Part shown: piece by piece, positions 23,301 to 34,863 of the stretch
How the letters are laid out: every line of letters begins with the position of its first letter
How positions within the stretch are numbered: the first letter of the stretch is position 1
Origin: Rhizophagus irregularis
Lineage: Eukaryota; Glomeromycota; Glomeromycetes; Glomerales; Glomeraceae
Reading direction: 5' to 3'
Assembly: GCF_026210795.1 (NCBI RefSeq)
Contig: NC_089446.1
Span: 4,226,001-4,290,000 of the forward strand
Length of the DNA: 64,000 nucleotides
The notes under the pieces: generated by a model
What the model saw: only the letters and a program-made list of their open reading frames with translations
What the model was told of the DNA's origin: nothing
Database searches by the model: none
Position numbers and translations under genes: made by a program

Positions 23301-24253
23301 CTTTCATTTTCATTGTTATCTTCCAGGTTTACAACTATAACTTCGGACTTTCCTCCATTTATCTTAATGTCATTAATATCAAAAAACTCATCAGCAATTA
23401 ACGCTATTTTCCCTGCTTTATTTTTACTTTTAGCAATCCATTATATATCATCTGCGTATACTGATGTGGCGGTTCGTATTCTTATATTCTGTTTCTCATT
23501 ACAAATTGTGTTATTCGGCCATTTCAGCTCCATAGAGTAACCTAATGGATTCATCTTTCTGTATTCTGTGAAGTAAAGGATCGTAGAAAATCCTCCATAT
23601 TAGGGGAGATATCACCTCCCCTTGATCAATACCATCGCGCACAGTGAAGGCATCCGTTAAGCCATAAGCTGTAATAATTCTTATCTTTTGATCCTTATAT
23701 ATGTTTATGATAAAATTGATGGTAGTAGGTGGAAGTTTGATTCTTTCTAAGGCTTTTTGTAGGGGAAACATCCCAACGCTGTCAAACGCCTTCGCCATAT
23801 TTTGAGATACAATCCATACTGTTTTGTTTTCTTCGTGGACGTCTTTCAAAATACTATTTATCATTATGAGTGGAGTTGATGTCGATTCTCCAGATAGTCC
23901 TGCGTAGTTAGGTTCTTTCAAGATTTCATGCCTACTGAGTATGCTTCTGAGGCGTTTTGTGATAATTTTGACTGTGCACTTACGTAAACATTCAATCAAA
24001 AGGATTGAACGCATTCTCGCTAGGTTATAATCCTAATCGTATGTCTTGGGGATTGGATAAAGTTGGGATATTTTCCATTTTATTGGTATATTCTGTAGGT
24101 AATAACACAAACCCGTGTATTGCCTAAATAATTTATTAACTTTGATACCCGCTTTTTTTATTAGTTTATAACTTATGTTTGATATACCCAGAGCTGAACT
24201 GTCATTCATGGTATTGAGCATCTCGTTCCATTCTTGTTCTGTTGGTGTGTCAT
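20334..24253 (-). pseudogene. LINE reverse transcriptase - RNase H - zinc knuckle, decayed
   Basis: RT core: NISYKLIKKAGI and QLYPIPKTYD (24190-24030), then [10 protein letters not shown] (QNMAKAFDS around the first catalytic Asp), [11 protein letters not shown], and the catalytic box SVYADDI followed by a stop near 23450. RNase H: IYTDGSL (21840), ELGAIL after a frameshift near 21690, FTDSQA, and HSGVKDNEEAD (21440), so the D-E-D-D set and His can be traced. The tail has CRLCLVENEDDDHIIYC (21040), a CCHC-like knuckle. Stops separate almost every block (24012-24032, 23480, 22790, 22270, 21230, 20990, 20545), so it is inactive. The RT start is separated from the endonuclease by the 24254-32936 insert. 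Confidence 0.85.
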
Positions 24254-24269
24254 CCCTATAAAAAATATA

Positions 24270-24640
24270 TATACGGTTAGTATACTTTATTTTCGTATTT
24301 TGCAAACAGTATATTTATAGTATTATTACCATATAATTACAGTATTTTCACATACTGTATATATTCGGTATTCTGCACACCGTATCATATATACGGTTTG
24401 CATACAGTATATTTTTCCAGTTTTACCCGTATGTTTTATACTTGTAAACAGTAGAAAAACCATATGTTTTATACCAATAAACAGTATATTGTTTTATATT
24501 TTATATTGCAAACAGTATACTTTTCCAGGATAAACTGTATATTTTATACTGATAAACAGTACTTTTTTCCAGTTTAAACTGCATATTTTGTACTGATAAA
24601 TAGTATATATTATTCAATTAAATCGTATATTTTATATTTG
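24270..24640. repeat. Left subterminal repeat zone
   Basis: At least eight copies of a 20-25 bp motif (AAACAGTATA, TATACGGTTNGCATAC, ATTTTATACTGATAAACAGT). The same motif set occurs in the right subterminal zone on both sides of the hAT insertion. Such clusters usually bind the transposase. Confidence 0.75.
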
Positions 24641-25725
24641 CAAATAGAATTTAAAATGCATTTATAATCAATAAAATTTTTATTAAATAATATTAAATAT
24701 ACAAATATTTTTTATAAATAATATAAATAAAAAACTAGTATAAAATAATATACTATTTGTAAAAAAAATAATATTAGCAAAATATAAACAAAAAAAAAAA
24801 AGAAATTTAATTAGTAATATTATCATTATTTTAAATATAAAAAAGAAATAATAAAAGGTTAGTAAAAAAAAAGAAATTTAATTAGTAATATTATCATTAT
24901 TTTAAATATAAAAAAGAAATAATAAAAAGTTAGTAATATTATTAATATATTAGTTAGATATAAAAAAGTAATAAAACGATAGTAGTAATGTTAGTAATAT
25001 ATTAAAAAAATTAAATAAAATACATAAAAGTAAAAAAAAAATATAATTAATATATGTTAACATATAATATTAATATAAAAATAAAAACATAAAACGGTGT
25101 ACATATAGTTGTTTAATTAATATTGTTAAAATTCACCATTACAATTCCAGAGAGATATTAGTGAAAGTAATTGTTAATTGATATACGTGCATATCACTTT
25201 TTGTATAATTAGTAGTTTGGTACAAATATATATATTATATATTATCAAAATAAGTTTTTTATTTAATTTTTAGAAATAATTTATTTATCGCACGTGCGAT
25301 GCAAATTTTTATGTTTATCATTGCCATTTTAAGGGGGTGGCGATGTATAAGCAGGTTGATCAACATAAATAATTTACAAAAAAGGAAAATGGTGATGCAT
25401 CGCACGTGCGATGAATAAATTTACTCTAATTTTTATTATTATATGTTAAAATAATTTTGGTATTCATTTTTATTGTCTTTTTTTTTCTAAAAAAAAAGAA
25501 GAAAAAAGAATATTTTTGAAAAAATAAACAAAAAATAAATAATAACGTGTTATTAATGCATGTGATCGGTGATCAGCTGAATTTTAATTGGTTAAATATA
25601 GAAATGCGAAAATTAAAAAGCAGAAGTATTTTTTTAAAAATTTAAATTATACAGATTGTTTTTAAAGTTTAATTAGTAATTTAAAAGTTCTTTTTTTTTA
25701 ATAAGAAAATTTGTAAAAATTTTTC
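24641..25725. other. AT-rich interior of the 8.7-kb element
   Basis: Very low GC. A ~65-bp phrase (AAGAAATTTAATTAGTAATA) is duplicated at about 24800 and 24872. It contains one MITE at 25281-25419. No gene. Confidence 0.6.
25281..25419. mobile_element. Short MITE with GCACGTGCGAT inverted ends
   Basis: TTATTTATCGCACGTGCGAT at the left and ATCGCACGTGCGATGAATAA at the right are inverted. The interior (TTTATGTTTATCATTGCCAT and AATTTACAAAAAAGGA) matches the MITE at 48226-48366, whose ends read CCCTGCGTTACAA instead. So one family has conserved cores and different palindromic ends. Confidence 0.8.
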
Positions 25726-27450
25726 TTAATACTGCTTAATTTTTAAATTAAAGCCTTAATACTAAATTAACTAAATTAGAATTAAGAAAAATTTGTGAGA
25801 ATTTTCTTTGATACTGCTTAATTTTTAAATTAAAGCCTTAATATTAAATTAGTTAAATTAGAATTAAAGCCTTAATACTACTAAATTAGTTAAATTAGAA
25901 TTAACATATGGGCTGATTTATAGAATTAAGTTTTTATATTCAAAAAACTAACTTTATTAAGAAAATGCAAATACAAGTTACATGAAAATGATAGATTCAC
26001 ACCACTGATATAAATAAAATTGATTTGATTATATTATTTTTTGATTTTTTTTAATAATATCATTAAAATTAAAAAATTTAAATATAATTGTCATGACAAA
26101 ATGTTGAATAACCTAACGTGTATGTGTGCTAGACAAATGAATTTATATTCATTAGAAAGAGGTAATAAAGAGCTATCCATAAACCAAATATTACATGAAT
26201 TGGATCACAAGTTGCTGAATAATTACGTTCAATATATTTATTTTTAACCTTTGACTTTGATCGTTAATATCTTCACATTTAGTAATTCGATTTGAATAAT
26301 CTTTTTTCGTTCAGGTAGAGTAGATTCTGGGCTTTCATATGAATATAAATATATGTGTTTAGCATATATGTACGCCAAGATATTAACGGTTTTGTTAATT
26401 GAATAAAACTCTGACATAAAAATTCTTAAAATTATAATTCTTACCAAAAGATGATTTTTACAGGTATTATTGGGCTCTTTTTACTTTACTTAACAAGTTT
26501 TTATTTGCCATTTCTGTTTTAAATTGAATAAATTAATAAAATCAATTTTAAAAAGTAATTAACAAGTAGAATAAAATTAGTATAGTAAAAAACAAAAAAA
26601 AACATCTCAAAAACTCTAAATCATAACTCACATTTTTATTTTGTATATATTTTTACTAAAAAAAAGAAGGAAATAAGGTTAAAAATAAATGAAAAAAGAT
26701 TTTTCTTATTAATAAAAATTATTAATATTTGTTTTCTTACTTACTGATTAAAAAAAACCTGCTATATATGCCTATAAACTTTTCTAAGTCACCTAACAAA
26801 AATCTGATTGAAAAGTGATTGAAAAGTGATTGAAAAAGAAAGTAGTTTCCATTGTTATTTTTGAATAAATGTTAAAAAATTTTTTTTTTTATTTTTTGAT
26901 AGATTTAGATCATCTGATTATGTAACACATACAATTTAAGCTTGTGAAACATAATTCTTGTTAAAATGTGCAAATCTTTACGTTTGGCTAATTTTACGAA
27001 TTGGCAGATATAAGCAGTATTAAGAAAAATTCGCAAGAATTTTCCTTGATAGTTTAATTTTTAAATTAAAACCTTAATACTAAATTAGTTAAATTAGAAT
27101 TAAGCAGTATTAAGAAAAATTCGCAAGAATTTTCTTTGATACTGCTTAATTTTTAAATTAAAGCCTTAATACTAAATTAGTTAAATTAGAATTAAGCAGT
27201 ATTAAGAAAAATTCTCAAGAATTTTCCTTGATACTGCTTAATTTTTAAATTAAAACCTTAATACTAAATTAGTTAAATTAGAATTAAGTAGTATTAAGAA
27301 AAATTCATGAGAATTTTCCTTAATACTGCTTAATTTTTAAATTATAATTTATAAAAATGATTTATAATTGAGTTTTGAATTTAGTATTATCAATCGGACT
27401 TTGAACTTAAAAATTAAACAGTATTAACAAAAATTCTTGTGAATTTTTTA
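25726..27450. repeat. ~92-bp hairpin-forming repeat, two clusters
   Basis: At about 27012, 27102, 27194 and 27286 units begin AAGCAGTATTAAGAAAAATT; related units are at 25726-25905. Each unit holds an internal inverted repeat: TTAAGCAGTAT with ATACTGCTTAA, and AAAATTC with GAATTTT at the centre. So every unit is a near-perfect ~50-bp hairpin followed by AAATTAAAGCCTTAATACTA. The clusters lie inside the 8.7-kb element. Short frames at 26041-26447 between them have no recognised domain. Confidence 0.8.
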
Positions 27451-27929
27451 ATAATTGTGATTTTACATCAGTGAGTTTTAGGGTAGTACATATTAGCAGA
27501 TACTAGTATTGTTTGATGCTTTAAAGTGTAGAAAAACTTACCCTATCACACGTCAAATAAATAAAAATTGGCTGATTTTAGCTATATTTGTCCGATTTGT
27601 GACTTTTTACAGCCGTATTACCAATTCTTAACCACATTTTTCAGTTTTTTCACTATACAAAAAAATTGTATATACATTATGAAATATATATTTTTATAAA
27701 AAATTATATTGTAATATTGAATTAAAATTTAAAAAATATTTTATTAAGCAATATCGATATTAAATAAAAAACTAATCTTAAATAATTAAATTTTAAACAA
27801 AATACATTAAGAATATACAGTAAATTTACTTGTAATTCAATGTAATACGCATAATTATAAAAAATTAATAACTCCACAAATATTAACTGTGCCTTCATTA
27901 AAATAAATATTCAAGTAGATTCTAAGCTG

Positions 27930-28960
27930 CTGAACAATTTTTAATTAATAAAAGAAGTCGATTTACTTTGGCTAAAGTGCTCAAAATACGCTCTGAAGTA
28001 ACAAAATGGAAAAAATAAAATTCGTAAATGAGTACCGTTGTGAAAATCGCGAATAACTCATCAAGTATTAACTGTACCTTCGTAAAAATTAATATCCAAG
28101 TAGATTTTGACCTGCTGAACAACTTTCAATTAATAAAAGAAGTCGATTTACTTTGACTAAAGTGCTCAAAATACGCTCTGAAGTGACAAAACGGAAAAAA
28201 ATAAAATTCGTAAATGAGTACCGTTTTGAAAATCGTGAATAACTCATCAAGTATTAACTGTACCTTCGTAAAAATTAATATCCAAGTAGACTTTGACCTG
28301 CTGAACAACTTTCAATTAATAAAAGAAGTCGATTTACTTCGACTAAAGTGCTCAAAATACGCTCTGAAGTGACAAAACGGAAAAAAATAAAATTTGTAAA
28401 TGAGTACCATTGTGAAAATCGTGAATAACTCATCAAGTATTAACTGTACCTTCGTGAAAATTAATATTCAAGTAGATTTTGACATGCTAAACAACTTTCA
28501 ATTAATAAAAGAAGTCGATTTACATTGACTAAAGTGCTCAAAATACGCTCTGAAGTGACAAAAGGAAAAAAATAAAATTCGTAAATGAGTACCATTGTGA
28601 AAATCGTGAATAACTCATCAAGTATTAACTGTACCTTCGTGAAAATTAATATTCAAGTAGATTTTGACATGCTAAACAACTTTCAATTAATATAAGAAGT
28701 TGGTTTACTTTGTGATAAAGTGCTCAAAATACGCTCTGAAGTGACAAAATGAAAAAAATATAATTCGTGAATAAGTACTGTTGTGAAAATTGTAAATAAC
28801 TCATCAAGTATTAACTGTACCTTCGTGAAAATTAATATCCAAGTAGATTTTAACCTGCCAAACAACTTACAATTAATATAAGAAGTTGATTTACTTTGGC
28901 TAAAGATCTTAAAATACGCTTTGAAGGTAAAAAAATTTGTAACTTAATACTACTGTATAA
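27930..28960 (-). repeat. 187-bp satellite, about six units
   Basis: AAGTCGATTTAC or a variant occurs near 27955, 28139, 28327, 28514, 28695 and 28885. Each unit also has AAATACGCTCTGAAG, GAATAACTCATCAAGTATTA and CTGCTGAACAACTTTCAAT. It is the reverse-complement relative of the 185-bp units in the hAT-like family (17.1 and 53 kb). The repeated ~60-codon minus frames (MFSRSKSTWIL) are by-products of the unit. Confidence 0.92.
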
Positions 28961-29582
28961 TATAAAAAATGTAAATAATTCCAAAAATATTAACTGTACT
29001 TTTATGATCTTAACAGTTTTAAACTTACTAAACTACTTTTAATTAAAAGAATAAGATTTACTTCAGCCAAAATGCTCAAACCATACTTTGAAATATATGT
29101 AAAAAAAATATAATATTTGTTTATATTTTAAATTATGAGTGTATTTATATTTAAGAAAAAAAATATTTTAATTCTATTTTATAAAGTATTTAAAAAGTAT
29201 TTTAGTAAAGTTTTTGAGGCAAAAAAATAATTATAACTGAAATAAAAAAAAAAATCTAAGTTAATAAATAAATATTAAACAGTAATACATAATCACATGT
29301 TATATATTAAAATTGAAAAATTCTATTACAAATAACCAAAAATCGGCAATTTCATATTAAAAATCAGAAATATTATATTAAAATCAGAAAATATTTATTA
29401 AAATCGGAAATATTATATTAAAATTGCCAAAAAATCAGACAGCCATATTAAAAAGGGCAAAAATCTGATTTTTATTTATTTGACCTGTGTATATCTGTAG
29501 AAAATACGTTATAAACGTATAAATTTTAATATACTGTAGAATAATACGTATACCGTATCCTTTATTTACAATATTTTTGTGA
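28961..29582. other. AT-rich stretch ending in subterminal repeats
   Basis: A decayed satellite edge to about 29110, then AT-rich DNA with an AAAATCGGAAATATTATATT repeat (29340-29440). From 29480 the CGTATA/ATACTGTA subterminal motifs of the 8.7-kb element resume. No gene. Confidence 0.5.
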
Positions 29583-32500
29583 TAGGGGTTTGATCCGTAA
29601 TCCGGTAAATTCGGATTGATCCGATCATCCGAATTAAAATCGGATATCCTCATCTGATGATTTCTGGTGGATGGATCCGTAAAATTATCAGATTACGGAT
29701 TGTTGATCATCCAGATTATAATCTGGATTGTAATAATATAAATTATTGGGATCGAAAAAAATTTTTTTTTGAAATTTAAATTTTAATTTTTAAATAAAAA
29801 TTATGTTGGTCTTTTAATCCCAATATTTAATTTAATGATTTATCTTTTTTTTGCAATTAATTTTTCTCATTTTGGATCATTTTCACGTTATCTTATCCCT
29901 ATTTTTATTATATTCCATTTACTCCCATACCATTTTTATTTTCACTCCTTTATTTCTTACGGAACTTGCCCAACTATTTTTTTTTCTGAAATGTAAAACC
30001 TCTATTATGGCAGATAGTTCAGATTTTTATCCCAATGAAGATTTTAACTTTGAGATGACGGATGTTGTGTTAGAACAGCAAATCGAAGCACCTGAAAGTT
30101 CAAAAACTTCACATGAGTCAGTAATTACTAGAAAACCACACGCCATTCAAAGAACCCTTCCCTTTTCTACAATATCCTCAGAAATCAAAGAAAAAGGTAG
30201 AGTTTAAATTTTTAAAGATTATAAATTTATTAAATTGCAATAAATTATTATTTATATTATTAATATAATTAATTTTTTTTTATCTAGGCGAACTTTCTGA
30301 GACTAATATTAAATATAAACGTAAAAAACCATCATTTACTCAGGAGTATTTTGAAAAAAAGGCTAATGATAAAGATGAAAAGATCCGAGTTTGCAATATT
30401 TTAGATAAAAATGGAATAAAATGTGGTCAAGAATATAAATGTGGAAGAAGTGGAAGATCAACGGGCAATTTGATCGTGCATCTTAGAGATAAACATAATA
30501 TTGTACCAGATGATGATGCATATATTTCAAAAAAGGTAAATTTAATATTGACTGTTGAGTATTTATTAGATTTTTTTTTAAATACTTCATAATGTTAATT
30601 TTTAGCTGCGAAACTCTAAAATTACTGATTTTGCACGAAGTCATAAACCTCATCCTAAACATATTCAAAAAAGACGTGAAGAAGCGACCCTTAAATGGAT
30701 GTTGCTCACAATCAACCTCTTTCTGCAGTTACTAATGAAGCCTACAAAGAAAAAATGGCAGAATTCGATCCTTCCTTCATTATTCCAGGAGAAAAAAAAA
30801 TCAGGACAATGATCGTTAAGAGTTACAAATTTAATCGGGAAAATTTGCAAAATCTTCTTACCAATACTGCTGAAAATGTCTCTCTTACAATTGATCTTTG
30901 GTCTAGTAAAGCCAAGCATGGGTATTTAGGAGTTACTGCAACCTGGATTACATCAAATTTTGAAATCAAAGATACAATGTTAGAAAACAAATATGTTTCT
31001 TCTCCACATACCAGTGAAATTATTGCCAATGAACTTCACCAGTGTATTGAAACTTGGAATCTTAAAAATCATGTAACTTCAATTACCACTGACAACGGAT
31101 CCAATATGGTGGCAATTTTTCCTTTCTTAAATCAGAAAAATGGGTGTGAAAATATCCAGCGCCTTCCTTGTACAGTACACACTCTCCAATTGGCAATCGG
31201 AAAGGGATTGGCTTCAGTGGAGATTTTAGTAGCACGTGCAAGAAGACTAATTAATTTTTTTCAATATCAAAAACAGGTGGAAAGGTTAGAGCAGGTGCAG
31301 AGAAAACTTGGCTATAAAGATATTTTGCGTTGTATTCAAGATGTATCTACACGATGGAACTCGTCTTATTATGCTTGGGATCGTTTATTTTTTTTAAAGG
31401 ATGCTATTATTCAACTACAGACTGATTTATCCACATCAACAGATCGGGAAATCAAGAAAGATGGTAATAGATTGAAGAAATTGTTACTTAATGATGATGA
31501 ATGGGAGTTGTTAGATCAACTTGTTGATTTGCTAATGCCATTTGAGGAGGCAACACGTGAATTTTCTGGAAATTCATATATTACCTTAAGTCGAGTTATT
31601 CCAACAATTAAAGAAATGATTTTTGATTTAGCTACTGAAGTACTGTTAAATAGTGATGATTTTTCAAATGAGGATACTGTATTTGAATCAGAAGCTGTAG
31701 AAACACAACAAACTGACTTTGATGATGATGAAATTATAAGTAATATTACAAAGAAGAAGATTTCAATTAAAAATCCATTAAATACAGTAGGCGTTTTGGA
31801 AAAAGTAAAACAAAATATTTATAGTGCATTGATATTTTACTGGAATATTCCAAATGATCTTGGTTTAATGGCAGCTTTATTAGATCCTCGTTATAAAAGC
31901 TTGGATTTCCTAGATGAGGATGAAAAATAACGAATTATCCAAAAATTCCGCAGTGAATTTGGTGAAGTGGAAATACCAGGATCTGAACCATTAAACAACC
32001 CAGCTTCATATGATGCAGAACCTTTACGTTCACATAAAGAATATCATCAACGGCGGCAAATGAAAAATAAAAAGGGGGATAAATCATATTCAAGCACACC
32101 AATTGTTGATGAAATTACAAATTATTTGACATTACCATTAGCATTGTAAACCAAAAATCCTTTAATTTGGTGGAAATTACGGTTGCAAATGTTTCCAAAA
32201 CTTGCCAAAATTGCCCGAAAATATCTTGCAGTTCCTGCGACATCAGTGTCAAGTGAGCGGTTGTTCTCAGATGCCGGAAATCTTATCAATGCTAAAAGGA
32301 CAAATTTAGACACAAATTTAGTGGCTAAAATACTATTTTTAAAACGAAATATTAAAACAATGCATGTTTTTGCATCAGAATGGGATGAAGATGAAACAAG
32401 TCATGTTGAGATAGATTAGGTTTCTTCAATAAAGGTTTTTTAATAAAATATTGTAAATGAAGTATTTTCAATAAAGTCTCTTCAATAAAGTGAATAAACT

Positions 32501-32704
32501 TTCTTTAATAAAGTAAAATTATTTCTCACAGTTTTAAAATAAAAGAATTTCGATTTCCTAAATCTGAGTTGATCAGATTGATCCAGAACTTACGGATTAT
32601 CCGTATAATTTTCAAATCCAGATTATCAACCGGATTTAACGGATACAGTAAATGAAATCTGAATTTAATCCGGATTGCTTTTAAAAAATCGGATCGAACA
32701 CCTA
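29583..32704 (+). mobile_element. hAT transposon, 3122 bp, 8-bp TSD
   Basis: TIRs are TAGGGGTTTGATCCG (left) and, in reverse complement, TAGGTGTTCGATCCG (right). Flanks are TTTTGTGA (29575-29582) and TTTTGTAA (32705-32712), an 8-bp target duplication with one transition. Both ends are rich in GGATTGATCC/AATCCGGAT motifs. It carries the transposase at 30007-32419 and sits in the right subterminal zone of the 8.7-kb element. It is the likely source of the MITE at 13437-13734. Confidence 0.93.
30007..32419 (+). pseudogene. BED-finger hAT transposase, nearly intact
   Basis: Catalyses hAT cut-and-paste transposition. Exons are 30007-30196, 30288-30535 and 30606-32419, with phases matching at both introns. 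Exon 2 encodes the BED zinc finger (VCNILDKNGIKCG, then HLRDKH). Exon 3 carries the RNase H-like core: LTIDLWSS (first Asp), TTDNGSNM (second Asp), CTVHTLQLAIGKGL, DVSTRWNSSYY, PFEEATREF (likely Glu). The C-terminal dimerisation domain follows: WWKLRLQMFPKL, LAVPATSVSSERLFS, NLINAKRTNL. Breaks: one base missing near 30711, TAA at 31928-31930 and TAA at 32147-32149; all other parts stay in one frame. Few lesions imply a recent insertion. Confidence 0.9.
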
Positions 32705-32939
32705 TTTTGTAAACCGTATACAAAATACTGATATACAGTAGAAATGATATACGTTATAGACATATGAATTTAATATACTGTATCACACAGTATGTTTACC
32801 GTATACTTTATTGTATTTTTTACTAAGTACATTTTGCGAACAGTATACATTATACTGATATGCCGTATGTAAAAATGCAAACTGTATCAAAAATACGTAT
32901 ATATAGTGTAAAAACCGTATACTATTTTTTATAGGGCAT

Positions 32940-34511
32940 TCAGGTGATCATATATTTGTGAATTAATGTCAGTTCATGGCTCATATATGGTTTTCCATTG
33001 TTCTGGAAGATTCTCAAATTTATGATTTCTCGCACAGAATAATGATGAAAATGCGTTGATTGCTTCTGCTTGGACTTCCTCTTTAGTGTTTAAGAGGATT
33101 TCTTCCTGTGTGTCCGTGACTATGCAGATTCTGTCCAGGTTAATTTTTGAGTATGTCTTGTCTAATATGTTATTGATCATTTTCCGTTGGTCTGTAATGA
33201 TCATGTTATTCCTTTCTTCTATCCTTCTCTTTATTGTTGCTTCTTTACACTCTTTGTCTTTCATTTTGATTACTCTTCTGACTATCTTCAGCCAATTTCT
33301 AGTCTCGCATTTCCATGTGTGCCAATCTGTGTCTTCTGTTAACTTAGATATGTTTGTTCTGTAATGTTTATTGAAAGTTTTGATCTCTTTCGATGCCTTG
33401 AGCAACTCCGCTCCTTTCAACTCATTCTTATATAATTTTCTCATTATACTTCTTATGTATAGGAGGTCTTTACGTTCTTTCGAGGAGTTTTCAATTTCTT
33501 TATAGTTTCTGTTGAGATTTATTTTGGTGCCTCCTACCTTTTTGTGTGGGATGTGTTTAAGTGATGCCTGCTGTATACACTTGCATATAATGTCCCATAA
33601 TTTATTTAAGGTATTTTCACTTCGTCTGTGAGTTTCTATATATCTGAAGGCTTTATGCTTCTCCAAGAGACTTTTGAGATAGTTTCATACTCATTCCATT
33701 GTTCATTTGTGGTGTTTTCATAATCATATACAATGCGTTTTGTTTTTTTCTCTGCTCTTCTACCGCCTTTATTATTGGTAACTATTATATCTGCGAATGA
33801 AATCTTTGCGAACGTGATGTTGTGATCGCTATCTGTAATATTGGCTGATTGGTATATGTGACTCTTCATTATTCTGGCTTCAAGTTTAGGATCCGTCCAG
33901 ATGTAATCGATTCTAGTCGATGTAATTTTATTTGACCACATAAAGCTTCTCTGTTTGGGATTTAGTTTCCTGAATGTATCCACAAAGAAAGTGTTATCTA
34001 ACCATGTGATGATGTTAGAGGGTTTTTTTCCAAGCTTAGAAGGGCCACTGTAATCCAACGATTTATCGATGTACGTGTTCAAGTCACCTATTAAAACATA
34101 ATATCTATTTTTTTTGCTATAGTTAATGAATTCATTTTTTATGTGATTGGTTAGTTCGTTTTATTTTTCCGTGTCAGATGGTGGCATGTATACAACACCT
34201 ATTATGAGTGTGCAATTCTTGAGAAGTAGCCGAGCTTCTATATAGTAGGTACCAATTCTATTAATTTTTCCTAAATGTTTTTCCCATTTTTTGTTGATTA
34301 CAATACACACTCCGGATCCCTTAATCTTGTTATCTTTGTTAGTCCAGAATGGGATATATTCTGGGTTTTGTTTATTCCAGAATTTGCCATATTTTCTGTC
34401 TTTGTTAGTTTCAACTATTCCTACAATATCTGCTCTTTTATTCGCGCAATAATCCATTAAAATATTAAGTTTAAAGTCGTCAGGTCCAATTCCATTAATG
34501 TTGTGTCCCAT
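32940..34511 (-). pseudogene. LINE APE-type endonuclease and linker
   Basis: The apurinic-like endonuclease nicks target DNA for reverse transcription. The domain begins MGHNINGIG (Asn) and continues GIVETN (Glu), GSGVCIVI, IGVVYMPPSD, GDLNTYID after a stop near 34160, RIDYIWTD, and SDHNITFAKI (Asp-His pair). The linker from 33666 is K/E-rich (NKHYRTNISKL, WKCETRNWLKIVRR) and reaches PEQWKTIYEP, TGA (near 32971), then the insertion at 32937. Main lesions are the stop at 34160 and the frame changes near 33650. Confidence 0.88.
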
Positions 34512-34596
34512 AAGTACTAAATTAAAAGTGTTAGTATCGCTAATGTTACTATTAGAATTATGTGCGTCTTGTTCTTATTGTGAGGACCTAATATTT

Positions 34597-34720
34597 GTGT
34601 CTTGTGTATAGGTCACGTTATTGCTTTGAATGTTCATGTTTTGTGTATAGGTCGTGTTATTGCTTTGAATGTTCGTGTCTTGTGTATAGGTCGTGTTGCT
34701 GTTTTGAATGTTCTTGGAAG
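34597..34720 (+). repeat. 39-bp tandem repeat at the 5' end of the LINE
   Basis: Three copies of TTGTGTATAGGTC(A/G)(C/T)GTT followed by GCTTTGAATGTTC, near 34598, 34637 and 34676. On the minus strand they encode repeats of TRPIHKTRTFKA, just before the endonuclease. Confidence 0.9.
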
Positions 34721-34863
34721 ACGTGTTAGGAATTTGGCAGGGCTTTTCCTTTCTGTCCTTGTTTTTGGAGTAACTCTAGTGTTATTGTTTGTCATTTTGG
34801 CTAATTCAATTGTTTTCCTTATTTCGTTATTGTTTTGTTTTCTGTTTAGACCAGCTAAGCCAT

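Larger units (their letters stand above)
24254..32936. mobile_element. 8.68-kb non-autonomous element with 3-bp TSD inside the LINE
   Basis: Both ends begin CCCTATAAAAAATA (left 24254; right, reverse complement, ending 32936), followed by a TATACGGTT motif. CAT flanks each side (24251-24253 and 32937-32939). Removing the insert and one CAT joins the LINE frame with no shift across the junction (NSQIYDHL before, NDTPTEQEW after). Subterminal zones are dense in AAACAGTATA and TATACTGATA motifs (24270-24630, 29480-29580, 32700-32930). No transposase of its own is visible; the only transposase inside belongs to a later hAT insertion. The superfamily is uncertain: a 3-bp TSD with subterminal repeats hints at CACTA-like or Academ-like groups. 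Confidence 0.85.
20114..34863 (-). mobile_element. Non-LTR retrotransposon (LINE) with poly-A, split by an 8.7-kb insertion
   Basis: Read on the minus strand: endonuclease (34511-33640), linker (33666-32940), [insert 32936-24254], reverse transcriptase (24253-about 22400), RNase H (21902-21337), C-terminal zinc-knuckle region (21227-20340), and a poly-A of 19 (plus-strand T run 20114-20132). AAAAAATGTA lies just outside the poly-A (20104-20113) and again at the 5' side (about 34875-34884), a likely target duplication. Excluding the insert, the element is about 6.1 kb. APE-type EN + RT + RNase H fits the Tad/I-like groups. It is an old copy with many stops and frameshifts. Confidence 0.88.

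Noticed and set aside
26041..26447. Two 67-68 codon frames facing each other
   Set aside because: AT-rich, partly inverted copies of each other within a non-coding element. No recognised domain.
27922..28865. Three similar ~60-codon minus frames (MFSRSKSTWIL)
   Set aside because: They repeat with the 187-bp satellite unit, and stops occur in each neighbouring unit.
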